Shown: piece by piece, positions 1 through 10,516 of the stretch | Numbering within the stretch: the stretch's first letter is position 1 | Layout: each line of letters starts with the position of its first letter | Assembly (NCBI GenBank): GCA_005406025.1 | Contig: BGZK01000014.1 | Coordinates: forward strand, 62,001 to 126,000 | DNA from: Eumeta japonica | Taxonomy: Eukaryota; Arthropoda; Insecta; Lepidoptera; Psychidae | Length of the DNA stretch: 64,000 bases | Direction: 5' to 3' | The notes under the pieces: generated by a model | Told to the model about the DNA's origin: nothing | Database searches by the model: none | Seen by the model: the letters and a program-made list of their open reading frames with translations, nothing else | Made by a program: the position numbers and the translations under genes

Positions 1-1055
1 GAATCAGGCTTATTATGCGCGTACAGCAGATATAGAAACTTCCATAATTTTTATGTATATCTCAGAGCAAAGGATTTGGATCTTAGATTACATTGTTGGT
101 AAACTCTGTGCGATGATTATCCAAGAAAAATTCTTAATGATTAAAACTTCTTTTGAACTGTAACATATATTCCCAAAACCCTTCAAGAAGCTTTGACAAT
201 TCGCTTATTGGCTGTATATACGTTTATATGACAACGGAAATTCGAAACGTGATCATTTATTGATAGCAAAAGTAACGTTTGATCGATGTGGCCAGAGAGA
301 AAATGGCAACGGCCACTTCTGGATTAATGAATATGATATTCGTATTCTTCTTAAGTTACGACGCGAATAAGAATCATCGCGAAAAAGTAATAAAGACATT
401 CATGTTAGCCATAAACCCACCAAAAAAAACGCGACCTTTATGGAAATTTTCAAACACCCTAAAATTTTCTGAATAACTGAGACTTTATGGAAAATGTATA
501 CATCCCAATACATAAATAAACTAAAACAACGTTTCTCGTCTAAAATCATGAAATTATAGGGTTGTAAGTAACTATAGACTATTTATCGCCGCTTGCGCCC
601 GCCAACGTGGCGCGGGCCTTAGTGATGTAATCGTATACGAGGTGCGCGCGCCCAGGCGAACTTTTTTCGAAAGCTTTCTTTTGCTCCCTCCTTTTGTCCT
701 CGACCCTAGAACAAAAGTGGAGAGTTATGCATTTGCTTCGACTTTTGCACTGACTTTTACTCGTTGTTTTTTTGTGGAGTCTCCTTGCAAGCCTACCTGT
801 CCGCCCGTAAGTTCACTTACAGCTCGAAAACCACTCGCCAGAAATTTTTATGTTATATAAACGTTCTCTGCCCAGAACTTATTAAATGAAAAAGAGAAAA
901 ATAAAAGAAAGTACAGTCTGTTGAGTCAAAGAATTTTAATGTCTTAGATAGGTATGAAGACCTCAATTGGAATGGGAATCGAGATCAGGACTAAGAACGC
1001 GATCGAGAGCGAATTAGGAAACGAGACTGGATCTGATTTGTAGCTACTACCACAG
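1..1055. other. AT-rich non-coding DNA, no gene seen
   Basis: This stretch is AT-rich with frequent stops in all frames. The ORFs at 279-476 and 642-860 have no recognisable domain and amino-acid content typical of chance frames. A short GC-rich patch lies at about 588-660, including GCGCGCGC-type sequence. From about 955 to 1020 there is purine-rich sequence just before the LINE fragment, which could be a degraded upstream part of it, but I cannot align it. Confidence 0.6.
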
Positions 1056-1396
1056 TGTGAATGGTAAAAGGGTTTCACAGCAAGCACGTTTCGGTGTTCA
1101 TATGAAGATATGGTCCCCACGCTTATGTGCAGTGGTGAAAGTTTGATGTGGCAGAAGAAAAATAAAAGTAGAATTGATACAGTGAAGATGTGATCTCTGC
1201 GTAGTAACTAAGAAGTTTGTATGAAAGGTAGATGTAGGAACAGTTATGTCAGAGAACAATATGGATTGTAAGATGTAACGATTAGAGTAAAGAAAGAAAT
1301 ATTGCGGTGGTTTGCCTACCTGTAAAGGATGAATAAAAGTGGACGGACAGAAAAAAATTATAGAGCGAATGTGTGTAATGGAAGGGTCAGCAAGGG
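1056..1396 (+). mobile_element. RTE-like LINE, C-terminal tail fragment (copy A, part 1)
   Basis: The plus strand carries a decayed copy of the C-terminal tail of a non-LTR retrotransposon polyprotein, the part after the reverse transcriptase catalytic core. In broken frames it reads VNGKRVSQQAR, then KNKSRIDTVK, then EILRWFAYL. These match the window's other copies: RINAVEMRSLW and SLLQWFEHLERMNESR at 21.8 kb, and a WFDHLERMK-type tail at 10.2 kb. Stops and frameshifts are frequent, so it is a pseudogene. No reverse transcriptase YxDD motif or endonuclease is present, as expected for a 5'-truncated LINE. The 126-codon minus-strand ORF over this interval is its antisense shadow. Assignment to the RTE clade is from memory of lepidopteran elements and is less certain than the homology among the five copies. 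Confidence 0.75.
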
Positions 1397-1541
1397 TCAA
1401 GTTCTTCAGAAGGTTCAAATTCAAATTTAAATTCAAAATATCTTTATTTCGTAGGTTATAACACTTAAAATACGTCATTCCATTTAAAAAAAATTAAGAT
1501 TTATAATATTGCTTCTTTTTTTTATCTACTACGATCATCAT
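1397..1541. mobile_element. Short LINE 3'-end-like insert nested in LINE copy A
   Basis: LINE similarity stops near 1396 and resumes near 1542. The DNA between begins with a TTCAAATTCAAATTTAAA-type run, followed by AATATCTTTATTTCGTAGG and then ACACTTAAAATACGTCATT. The same two blocks occur at about 59430-59485, and the second block also at about 25980-26005. They therefore define a dispersed repeat, probably the 3' end of another non-LTR element. The length is about 145 bp. I could not fix target-site duplications because the host LINE is itself decayed. Confidence 0.6.
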
Positions 1542-1605
1542 TATAGAAAATCTTGCGCAGATCGGATTAGTGGCATATTAAAAAAGAGCCAAATTTCAAG
1601 ATTCG
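1542..1605 (+). mobile_element. RTE-like LINE fragment (copy A, part 2)
   Basis: The sequence reads KSCADRISGILKKSQIS in one plus frame. Copy D on the minus strand at 40.8 kb reads KSYADHIGDVLKKGEILS, so this is the direct continuation of copy A after the nested insert. Similarity fades near 1605. Confidence 0.75.
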
Positions 1606-2035
1606 AGGATTAAACCTACCCATCTAGCAAATAGAGGTGAGCATATAAATGAAAAAAAAAAAGTCATAATAATAGGTAAACAATCAAATAAATGTATGAA
1701 AATTTATGTACATATAAAAATACATAGTTTATACATAAAAATATATAGCTTATATTATAAACCAAATAAATTAATATACGTATACATAACAAAAATATAT
1801 ATTTGCTTTGATCGTGTACAGTAAGAAATACCAAAATAATGAATCATTGGATAATTGCAATATTTCCATTGTTTGAGAGTTTTTTATTATCTCTTTGCGA
1901 GCTATATCCTTGACACGAGCTTTTGTCACAGACTGAGAGGTACGGACGTTAAACCTCCACAGCGTGGATTGGGAACAACTAGTCTTCTCTTTACGTCCTG
2001 TGCTGCTGCTGCTGTGACCCGAGTCAAAATCTTAG
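1606..2035. other. AT-rich DNA, no gene seen
   Basis: Low-complexity TA-rich sequence dominates 1660-1810, with many ATATA and TACATA runs. The ORF at 1855-2070 runs into the SINE below and shows no domain. Confidence 0.5.
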
Positions 2036-2125
2036 CGGTCGATTTTCCCGTGATCAGAATTCGAATCTAGCACCCTTCTGACTCAAAGCTATCGCGTGAC
2101 CGCTCATCCGATACCGCTCTTTATA
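2036..2125 (-). mobile_element. tRNA-derived SINE head, minus strand
   Basis: Read on the minus strand, the segment contains GGATGAGCGGTCACGCG, resembling a Pol III A box, and about 35 bases later GATTCGAATTC, resembling a B box. Between them lies CTTTGAGTCAGAAGG, where an anticodon arm would be. Similar heads occur at 16.3, 18.2, 24.9, 32.6, 33.4 and 37.0 kb. The flanks do not form an acceptor stem, so it is a SINE head or tRNA-like relic rather than a tRNA gene. Confidence 0.6.
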
Positions 2126-2924
2126 CTTCCATAAGCAGTTTAAATGTTACGAGTTACAACCACGAATGCTTTGCCGGTCGCAAGCGGTCATAAAAGAAAA
2201 AAAACTACCCGCTAAACTTAAACGCGACTAGAAGGAGATTCTCCTAGTTGAAGTGGAAACAATAACAAACATCATTATGACTTCTTTAGTCGCGTTATCG
2301 CTCTAACGTTAAAAGTCATTTGTTGACCTGTACCCTCAAATTATTCATGCGACCGACAAGATTGTGACGATTGCGAACACTATTTGTAAGATTCCTTTAC
2401 ATCGATGCCTTAATTTGTAACATGTTCTTCACTAATGCTAATGGAACATCGATGTATTATGATCTATAAATTATGTCAACAGATGCAGCGACATTAGCGT
2501 ACAGTAGTACGGTCGATGAAGTGCGAAATAATAAACGTAAACATTAGCCGTATTATTATTGCGATTAGAGAATTCTCATATAGAAGCGTACTAGAAAAGA
2601 TATTTATTGTTTGGAACATTTATGTGATAATTTTAATATCTTACATATAATCATAAAATTAATAATAAAACGTCAGTGATTAATAAAGAGTTGTATTTTT
2701 GTCTGTCAGTGTTTTAATTCACTCAAAGGAGCCATGTTTATATTTTATATTGTAAACTATTAAAAAAATATATAATGTAGAATGAGTTTCATCACATTTT
2801 ACTAAAGGCGAATTAAAAAATACTTACTTGCAGGGGAAATCTAAATATTTATATGCCATGCAATTTTGACGTGACAACGTCTTATAAATTGGTTTGCCGG
2901 GTGACACTTCAAGAAACTGCGTTA
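2126..2924. other. AT-rich DNA, no gene seen
   Basis: No ORF of note and no recognised repeat. The stretch contains many short A/T runs and one purine-rich patch at about 2230-2260. Confidence 0.5.
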
Positions 2925-3065
2925 CGCTCCGCTCACGTTATGCGCTCACAATGAGAGCGAGTGAGAGGCACGCGTCCCTTCCACTCGGGCATGGTTAGCC
3001 CGCCTAAGAGCAGAGAGACAGACATAAAAGTGAAAGGCACGCGTCCCTTCCACTCAGATAGGAAC
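2925..3065. repeat. Repeat with two near-identical 21-bp units
   Basis: The 21-mer AGGCACGCGTCCCTTCCACTC occurs at about 2965-2985 and again at about 3034-3054, a period near 69 bp. Each is preceded by GTGA(G/A). The DNA between holds CGCCTAAGAGCAGAGAGACAG. This GC-rich patch sits in an AT-rich background. It could be a piece of a dispersed repeat with an internal tandem duplication; I do not recognise the family. Confidence 0.5.
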
Positions 3066-3399
3066 AAGTTAAGTTGTAGTAAACGCTGTTTCATTGTACG
3101 CAAATGTATTGCAAGTTATTGTATGTATATTTGTATATAAATACGTATGTATGTGTAAAGGTAAAATAAAATTTTGTTAATATGAAATTCAGTGCGAGAT
3201 TCTTTGTATAAATTAATGTTTTAAATATAATTCTTTGTATAAATAAATGTTTTAAATTGTTACTATTATTTCATCCTTCTTCCTACTATACGAATGAATA
3301 TTCACATTAAAATGATTTTACCACTCAAAGTCGTTGTCACGTAAAACTTTCGCCCGTATACCGACTTTACAGGCAACCAATTTTTTTTTTTTTTAGCAT
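3066..3399. other. AT-rich DNA, no gene seen
   Basis: Contains a short tandem-like echo: 'ATTCTTTGTATAAAT(A/T)AATGTTTTAAAT' appears at about 3200-3230 and again at about 3231-3257. Nothing else was recognised. Confidence 0.5.
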
Positions 3400-3680
3400 A
3401 TTCGAGGAACAAACCATCAGGAGAACCATCAGAGAGTAGATGGCCCCTGCCGATCATAGACACTCACAACTCTAGGAGGAGTCACCGTTGCGTTAGCGGC
3501 CTCTTGGGAAGGAATACAATATCTAAAGAAAAAGAGATCGGGCTGTTGGAGGAGGGAAAGGGGGGAGTGGGCCAGCGGAACTCTAACTCACTGGACGAAA
3601 CGCAGCAGCGGAAGCTGCTACTTCACGTCCGTATTCTGTGAGAGTGTGGTGTTGCGCGGGTCGAGCTGGCCCATTCAGAA
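3400..3680 (+). repeat. Dispersed repeat family R1, copy 1
   Basis: This GC-richer block includes GGGAAAGGGGGGAGTGGGCC, ACTCACTGGACGAAACGCAG and ATTCTGTGAGAGTGTGGTG. The same order of blocks is found on the minus strand at about 32815-33060 (GGAGGAGGGTGGGCC, CTCACTCGCTGGACGAAAC, TTATTCTGTGAGAGTGTG), so this is a dispersed repeat with two inverted copies in the window. Similar sequence is familiar to me from lepidopteran genomes, but I cannot name the element. No intact reading frame runs through it. Confidence 0.65.
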
Positions 3681-5319
3681 AAAGTTTAATAAATATAAAC
3701 ATGACTATATAATTATTATACAGTAACCAACATATGCATTTTAGTCTGTCTGTCTAGATCTCACAGTACCTTGAAAAATGGGAAAGGAATAATAAATAAC
3801 AACAACACAACGTGAAATTGACAGATTCAAAATCATTAACATGCAAATTCATGATTTTCACACTTTCAGTCCGTTGCGAAGAATTGATGCAAATATTACA
3901 TTTAATTATTCCTAATATTTAACAATCGGAAATGTTTCTTTACTTGGACGTCGGTCTGCTTCGGTAATAGAGTTAGCAGGCACCGTGTATGAGCGTGCGA
4001 AAATTGCACGTTTTGTCGGGCGATAGAGCAGTAAAAAAAAAAATTAAGAAGGAAGAAAAAAACATATAAGCATATTTTTCCAAGACGAAAATCTTTGTAC
4101 AATGTGAGTGGTAGTCATGATATAGAAATACCAGGCTGAGACCCTTCATGTTGAGGAGGCGCCCCACGATCATATAGATTTAAGGGAGAGGCTCACGTCT
4201 AGTAGGGGCGTGCAATGACTGAAACGACAGCTGAAAATTAATGAATACTAAACTGTTGAAAGGGTGTACGGTGCTGATAGACCAGAAGACCATCTAAAGC
4301 TAAGAACTCCAGCAGCGTGCTCTCAACCTTCTTGTCTCCATGACATTATAATGAAGACTTTTTTAAGGGATACGATCGCAACTACGAAGCAATTGTGATC
4401 TTTATTTTGCAAACAAGGTTCAAGAGTGCGAAATTTTATTACAATTTTACGTTTGTCAAGACCTGTCAAAGTGTAATTTTAATAGGCAAACCTTATCCGA
4501 AAAATAAAAAAAAATTAACATTAATAACTTCCGATCTAGTCAAATAAGAGTTTTGATAAACGCCACCCTAATCAATACATTAAGGTATATAATTATTGCC
4601 TTCATCTGTGTAATGTTGGCAACGTTTAGCTCACAGAAGCGGTATATAAAATCACTTAGTTTTATTTGAATTTGCAGTATGAATATTAAAATAATTATTT
4701 AATTCAGATAGACTAATATATAATACTACGCGACCCGTACGAATACTTCGCATCGACAGTGGTCAGTTACGTAATTCGATAAAGAAGAAATAAGTAAATG
4801 TAAATATTTTTACCTATTTTAAATATTTTTTTCTAAAAAATAATATTTTATTCTATAAAACATAATTAGTCTTATATTAATATTATATACAGTATTAAAT
4901 CAAGTACTACAGAGGTATTTTTTTTATTTTTTCATATATTTATACATTTTTTTTCATAAATATAAATATTAGAATTGCAATTGTTTGACGGAAATGAACT
5001 CTATATCATTTCAACTTATTTTTCGTTACTAAAAGGAAAAATTATCTTCAAAATGGCGCATCAAACATCAAGTTTGATAATGTATCGGGAGATATTTCAT
5101 ACAAATAAAAAACACCTTAGAAAAATAATATATATAATGATGACTGACCACATCGAACAGCTAGCTCATTGTACGTCAGCGAAAAACGTTCAACGCACGT
5201 CGCTGAGCACGTGACTGTACATACAGACAGAAAGCCTTCAGTTACAGAGGTACAACTAACGTATGAGGTAGACGTCATGAACGCGTTATTAATGGTGAAA
5301 ATTATCATTGTGAAAAGTC
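3681..5319. other. AT-rich non-coding DNA, no gene seen
   Basis: Stops are dense in all frames. ORFs at 3902-4173 (minus) and 4975-5375 are short and show no domain. From 4790 to 4970 the sequence is almost pure A/T with TATTTTT and ATATTTAT runs. The segment 4190-4320 is more mixed in composition but was not recognised. Confidence 0.5.
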
Positions 5320-5487
5320 ATATTTGCGTAATTCGCCGATTCACTGACTCGGCCCCCGCGAACGAGATGCTGTGAGTCGCCCAAGGACAGTCGCGTTTGT
5401 CTAAAATGATTAATAGCCACGTTGCTGATTCTGTGACCCGAATGGGGCCGCGCCCATCGCCATGGCCGATATATGGTTTCGTGATGT
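5320..5487. other. GC-rich segment beside a GGGTTCCG element
   Basis: About 165 bp of markedly higher GC with many CpG (GACTCGGCCCCCGCGAAC, GGGGCCGCGCCCATCGCC). It abuts the 3' end of the minus-strand repeat that follows. Both strands have open frames of about 80 codons here, which reflects few stops in GC-rich DNA. It may belong to the repeat or be an independent island. Confidence 0.35.
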
Positions 5488-6240
5488 CAGGAAAAAAACC
5501 GGCCAAGAGTATGTCAGACCATGCGCAATGTACAATGGGCACCGAAGCCTTTACTACAAAGAAATGCACTACAGATGAAAAAGCTACGTTGTTAAATTTT
5601 TTCCCATGTTTCCCGTACAGAATATCTATAAGTACTTTAATCGCTTATAACTAAAGAAAGGTCGTCGACTATTACTCTTAAAATAGCATAAACTAAAAAG
5701 CATCAGCAAAAAAGCGTATCTTCGTGGCACTTATGTCCTATTGTTGAGCAACGCAGTTATTCGGCAATAACTCAGAAGTATATCCGATTATGTTCAAAGT
5801 AATTTTTGTTGAAAGTATTTCTTGAGCGTTTACCTTTGTAATTTTTTTTTCATACTTTTTAAACTTACGGTTAAAAAAATAAAATGGAGGGGGGGCACAA
5901 TTTATGCTACTTTCAGAGTGCTTATTTCCAAAAATATTCACTTAATCAAAAAAATTGTTTAGAAATCTTAACGTGTTTTAAAAGACCTGTCAAAATATTT
6001 TGCTCAAAAAAAAATTTCAGCTTCATTTGTTTAGTGGAGTGCCTCCCTAGAAATATTTATTTTTATCATTTAACTACTAAACTAAGCTGCGGTTCATACA
6101 AGACACCTACACTATAACTTTCATCGATATGGATTTTGTAGTTTTTAAGTAAAATGCCTGTGACGTACGGCCGGCGGACGGACGGACATAACTAAACTAT
6201 AAAGGTTCCCTTTTTTACCCTTTTGGCTCGGAAACCTAAA
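5488..6240 (-). mobile_element. GGGTTCCG repeat family, near full-length copy (~750 bp)
   Basis: Read on the minus strand the element opens at about 6235 with AGGTTTCCGAGCC, a decayed GGGTTCCG start. It continues through GTCCGTCCGTCCG, a C-rich tract near 5890, the block AATCGGATATACTTCTGAG and AAGTGCCACGAAGATACGC, and closes near 5490 with ACTCTTGGCCGGTTTTTTTC. A second copy at 56.76-57.14 kb on the plus strand aligns with the 3' half over about 350 bp. Shorter relatives lie at 20.2 and 28.3 kb. No coding capacity is evident, since the short ORFs inside conflict in frame and strand. It behaves like a non-autonomous element; the superfamily is unknown to me. Confidence 0.7.
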
Positions 6241-6449
6241 CAGTTAGGACAGGAACGTAGGTATTCAATCTACACATTGCTAAAGTGATAACTTTCCTCA
6301 ATAACGTGTAAAATGAAGTTCAGTATTGACAAAAGGCCATGCTTTTACGCCGACGATTTCGTGAAGTTTAAAAATCTAATTAAATAAGGGTCATGAATAA
6401 ACCTTTGAAGGTTTACGACCTACCCGAGAAACAGGTAAACTTTTAATCG
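6241..6449. other. Unremarkable spacer
   Basis: AT-rich, no ORF, no repeat recognised. Confidence 0.5.
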
Positions 6450-6800
6450 AAATTAAAATTGTAACAGTAGGGCCGGCCGTTCGCGAGCCGCGTAACATTT
6501 CGAAGCGTTGAAAGTTCACGGCGGCCGTTAAAGAAGTCGGAGAGCGAAAGTTGAACGAACTGCGGAACGTGATGTTTTCAAGGATGACGAAGGTCAGGGC
6601 TTCCGGCCGGCGGGCGCCCGCGCGCGCGCCGCCCCTCAATATTCATGAGCCCGCGGCGCCGGCTCCGCGCTGATAAAATTTTCAATTACCGGGGCCGCTC
6701 CTGAATCCAGCGTTCCGCCGTTTCCGCAGGTGATTTTCCAGGCTTCGAAATCGCTATCGTGTTTACGCAGGCGCCGTCAGAATGCCGTCTGTTATTACTC
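6450..6800. other. GC-rich island, possible regulatory DNA
   Basis: A block of about 350 bp rich in CpG (GGGCCGGCCGTTCGCGAGCC, CCGGCCGGCGGGCGCCCGCG) surrounded by AT-rich DNA. Inside it are AT-rich motifs such as ATATTCATGAG and TCAATTACCG, which resemble homeodomain/POU-type sites. A minus ORF of 82 codons (6391-6639) is mainly Arg/Ala/Gly, as expected of GC-rich DNA read by chance. A non-coding regulatory island or an unrecognised exon are both possible. Confidence 0.35.
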
Positions 6801-9800
6801 TGTGAGAGGATATTGTTGTTAGCCATTAACAAAAGTCCCCGCATAATCTATGACCTAACCAAACAATCTCGTTTTAAAGACTGATATAAATATCGAATAT
6901 TTTTTATATGTTAAAAGAATATGTTTATGTTTATACATATATTTATTTTATCTTAATTTATTATTAACGATAATCGCTATTTGGTCGCAATATTATAATT
7001 ATCAGACGCAAAATATTTTATCGTTATTCTCGTATTACTTCGAACATATGTAATTATGAAAATCCTTTTACTGTAATTTATAAAGTTTCGTTAATGATTC
7101 AAAAATGCTTCTTATTTTGACACTTAATTAAGTAATTCATTATTAAATATTTAATTCATAACGCAAGGTAGTAAAAAAGTACAATCCAAGCCGTAGCAAT
7201 GGAGCTTCTCCAAACAGATTGTCTTCATTCGGCACAATTTATTTCCGTGCCATCGGCTACAAAAGTTACATTACATTCCCCACCGGAAAAACAAAAATAA
7301 AACATTTTTTTTCTTTTAATGTAGACCTGCCTATCTACTTAATGTCTAATTATTTTTTTGAATAATATAAAGTGTTGAGAGGTTTTTGGCTTTTTTAATT
7401 GTTAATACAGGAACATGGTGTAATTCAATGTGTCAAAAATTTTGATTGATACTAAAAGAACAAAAATTTACATGTTCTCAAAGTTGAGAATAAAAATATT
7501 AGCCTGATTGAAGTCCTTTCGTACGAGAAAAATAGGGGCTAGCTAGGGTTGATGAATGATGATTTTACATTTCATTTTAGTTATTATCATAAATTAATGT
7601 TATGCAACAAAAATTAAACTTATGCTAACTTGGTACATTTGACAACAAAAAAAAAAATCAACACATTTTATATTGACTCGACAACCATATTGTTAGCAAT
7701 AATGTTTTTTTTAGACCACACAAATAGCTTATTACCAACAAAATTACCAACAAGCGTACGTCCGTACTCGCCGAAAGACGGCGTGCGATTAACTGTTTAA
7801 CTCGATCCATTCTAAATTCAAAATTTTAAAACGAGCGCATTCGGACACGTACGGTGGCCATCGTTAAGTGCGTGCACTATGTTTAACTCCGATGAAGTTA
7901 TCAAATTTGGTGGGCGTGTTTTACGAAATCAAGGATGATTGGCCAATGTTTACTTTGTGGTGCATGTTGTATAATTTTATTGGCATTATCGAGTGATTTG
8001 AGCGAATTAGCCGTCGGGGCTGTACTTTTTTTTTTATTGAAAAAGTTAGCATGAATTCGATGTTAGGCATTATAAAGCGATGATGATGTTCGAGCCGAGA
8101 TGAAACAATGACGTGATTTTTAAGGAACGAACGTTTTAGGTAATAGTGTTTTAAATATGCCACCGATGATACCAAATTATCGAAGCGCGATTGTTTTATC
8201 CTAAAATGCAATTCATTTCACTATCAGTTCTTGGGCCATTTTTTTTTTTAGTATGTGGTTTTGGTTTTCTTTTATGAAAATTTGAACTGTTTATCGAAGT
8301 TACCATGTACATATGTCTCTGATAAAAATCGGCTTAAGATTTTGATATTACACAACATAACGCACTTGAAAGTTTCGAATTCCGGTTCTAAAGGTGATCC
8401 ATCTCGACACGTGGCGACACCGCTTACTTGTCAGCTCATAATTGATCATCATCCAAAAGAAAAGAAACAGCAATCAACATTAATAGAGATATATCTAACG
8501 TTATTTTTGGTTTCTTAATAGTGCAAGAGAAGCATAATTATATAGAGTAGCTATTATAATTATATTTTCTTATGGCATTTACGTATATCCTGCGTTTTAG
8601 TTAATTTTGTGGTTCCGTTTACTTTATCTCGACAAGATTTTTATCCATTATTTTATTTATATTTTATTATTAATATGTTTATGTTATGGACTGCATTTGA
8701 TCCGAAATTTTAAATACATATCATTCTAAACCATTTCAAGTGTTCATTTTTTTTTCAATTTTAAAAACACATTTCCTAGTCAGCATCAGACCCCTCTTCA
8801 ACCACCGTATTGCATTTTCTGGTGATGCATCCTTTTTTTTTTATTTTAGGGTACAAAAATTCATGCGATGCAAAAATGGGGACTGCAACAAGGGTGACCT
8901 ATCATTTCAATTTTGACCTCGTAAGAGTGACTGTACAACGATCAAAAAATTGCTTGCAATTAAAATTTTGTATGCATTATTTCTAGCTCGATTCATTTTG
9001 AAATAACCACACGGTCGATTGCCACTTCGTTTCTAAATAATAAGATTAATCTATGATCCCATAATCACCCGTAATGATATTATAATTGTGCTGAGACGAA
9101 CCAGGTTCAAATTATGATGTCAAGTCACGACACCATTCTACATGAACGCGCTTCTGAGACTTCTGAGATTGTGCGGTGACCAGTGTGAAACTAACCTCAT
9201 TATGCGAAGATGCCCCCTGTACAATTTCATGCACACTCCCGATATAATCTGCTGTACATGATATATACCTCTTTATATGCAATGGGCCTATGTTTTTTTA
9301 TTAAATGTTCCACCGCCAGCACACTTAATTCCATAACAGTCGTTGAGGGGGGCCACATGTTTCTTCGTCGGGCAAATTTACTCGACTACGCTCAGATTCA
9401 TTGCACCAGCGTTAAACAGCCGTTCTCTAGAAAAGCTTATCGTCTTTGAACACAATTAGAAGTCTGTCAAATGGCGAAATCTCTCTGGTTTTAGCCGAGA
9501 TGTGTAATGATACAAAAATCATCGTGCGAAAAAATTCTTGTAGTAAAATTCATTTTTTAGTGCCCAGAAATATTGTAATTATGCTTGTAAAAACGAAAGA
9601 AATTTGAAAGTTGAATATCCGTATTTTTCTCTCTTAAATATTCGAATTTTATAAGTCAGTTAAAACCAGCCAGTGTCCCTTCGTTAAAAATTATCTTTCG
9701 CATAATATGTTCCGTAGCTTTGTAGATAATCATATTTCATGACCTTCCATGACATCAGTACAGTTTAGATTATTATGAATCTAATTCATAATTAAATAGA

Positions 9801-10194
9801 AGAGGATATTATATAGTTTTAAGACGAATGATCGAGTTCCTTACAAATAACGGTGCTTTCGGGGACGGCCGCGTTAAGCAAGAATAATGCGGTAGGTAGA
9901 CTGGTAGGTTACTCCACAATTTGTGTAATGAAAATCAGATAAATTCGAAAGTGTACATTGACCCCGCCGTGCTGTATGCATGAAAGGAATTTTTATACGT
10001 TCAAAAAATGCCAATATCACCGGCCCGTATCTTTAAAAAAGCTACTTCGAAATTGTAGCCCGCCGGGTGTAGGAACGGCGCCGAACGAGAAAAGCGCTTT
10101 TAAGAGTTGACTGCGACTTTTGGTTCAGAATAAGTTTTAGTTATCGTATGCGATATAGGTGTTGCTATTAAAATGTTATTTTAGAATAACAAGT
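6801..10194. other. Long AT-rich non-coding stretch
   Basis: About 3.4 kb with no supported gene. The ORFs at 7921-8211 (minus, 96 codons), 8255-8518 and 9210-9449 have no recognisable motif. A small CpG-richer patch lies at 7745-7800. Homopolymer T and A runs are common, as at 8028-8037 and 8237-8248. I see no convincing repeat boundaries. Confidence 0.5.
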
Positions 10195-10516
10195 TTGATT
10201 AATGCTATGACAACATTTCGAGAACGGAGAAGAGTGTGGTTTTAAACATGTAGCGGACTAGTACAGAAAGAATTTTATCTTGGTTTGACCACCTAGAAAG
10301 GATGAAGAAAGTAACAGGCGAAGTATGTGCGTGATCGAAGAGTCGGCCAGGGTCGCCTTAAAAATATCATACAGATCGTAATGGTGGCGTATTGAAAAAG
10401 AGCCAAATTTTACGTACACGTAAACGACGTGCTTGCATGAAGATATTGATGGATATCAGTGAAGCAGGAGATGTATGCAAGGATCGTACCATGTGGAAGT
10501 TTTGGTCTGTCCTTGA
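10195..10516 (+). mobile_element. RTE-like LINE, C-terminal tail (copy B)
   Basis: Plus-strand DNA reads, across frameshifts and stops, WFDHLERMKK, then ILRTRKRRACMKILMDISEA and CKDRTMWKFW. These parallel copies C (21.7-22.2 kb), D (40.7-40.9 kb, minus) and E (53.5 kb). GTGTGGTTTTAAACATGTAG at about 10235 is the nucleotide counterpart of GTGTAGTTTGAAAGAAGATG in copy C. Only the last part of the element is present, so it is a dead, 5'-truncated insertion. The RRACMK..MD.SEA..CKDRTMWK stretch is the best-preserved piece. Confidence 0.8.

Noticed and set aside
1098..1478. 126-codon minus-strand ORF
   Set aside because: It is the antisense of the decayed LINE tail and the nested repeat; the informative similarity is on the plus strand.
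3034..3054. AAGGCACGCG resembles the start of miR-124
   Set aside because: The match stops after ten bases and no hairpin partner lies nearby; the word is part of the 21-bp repeat.
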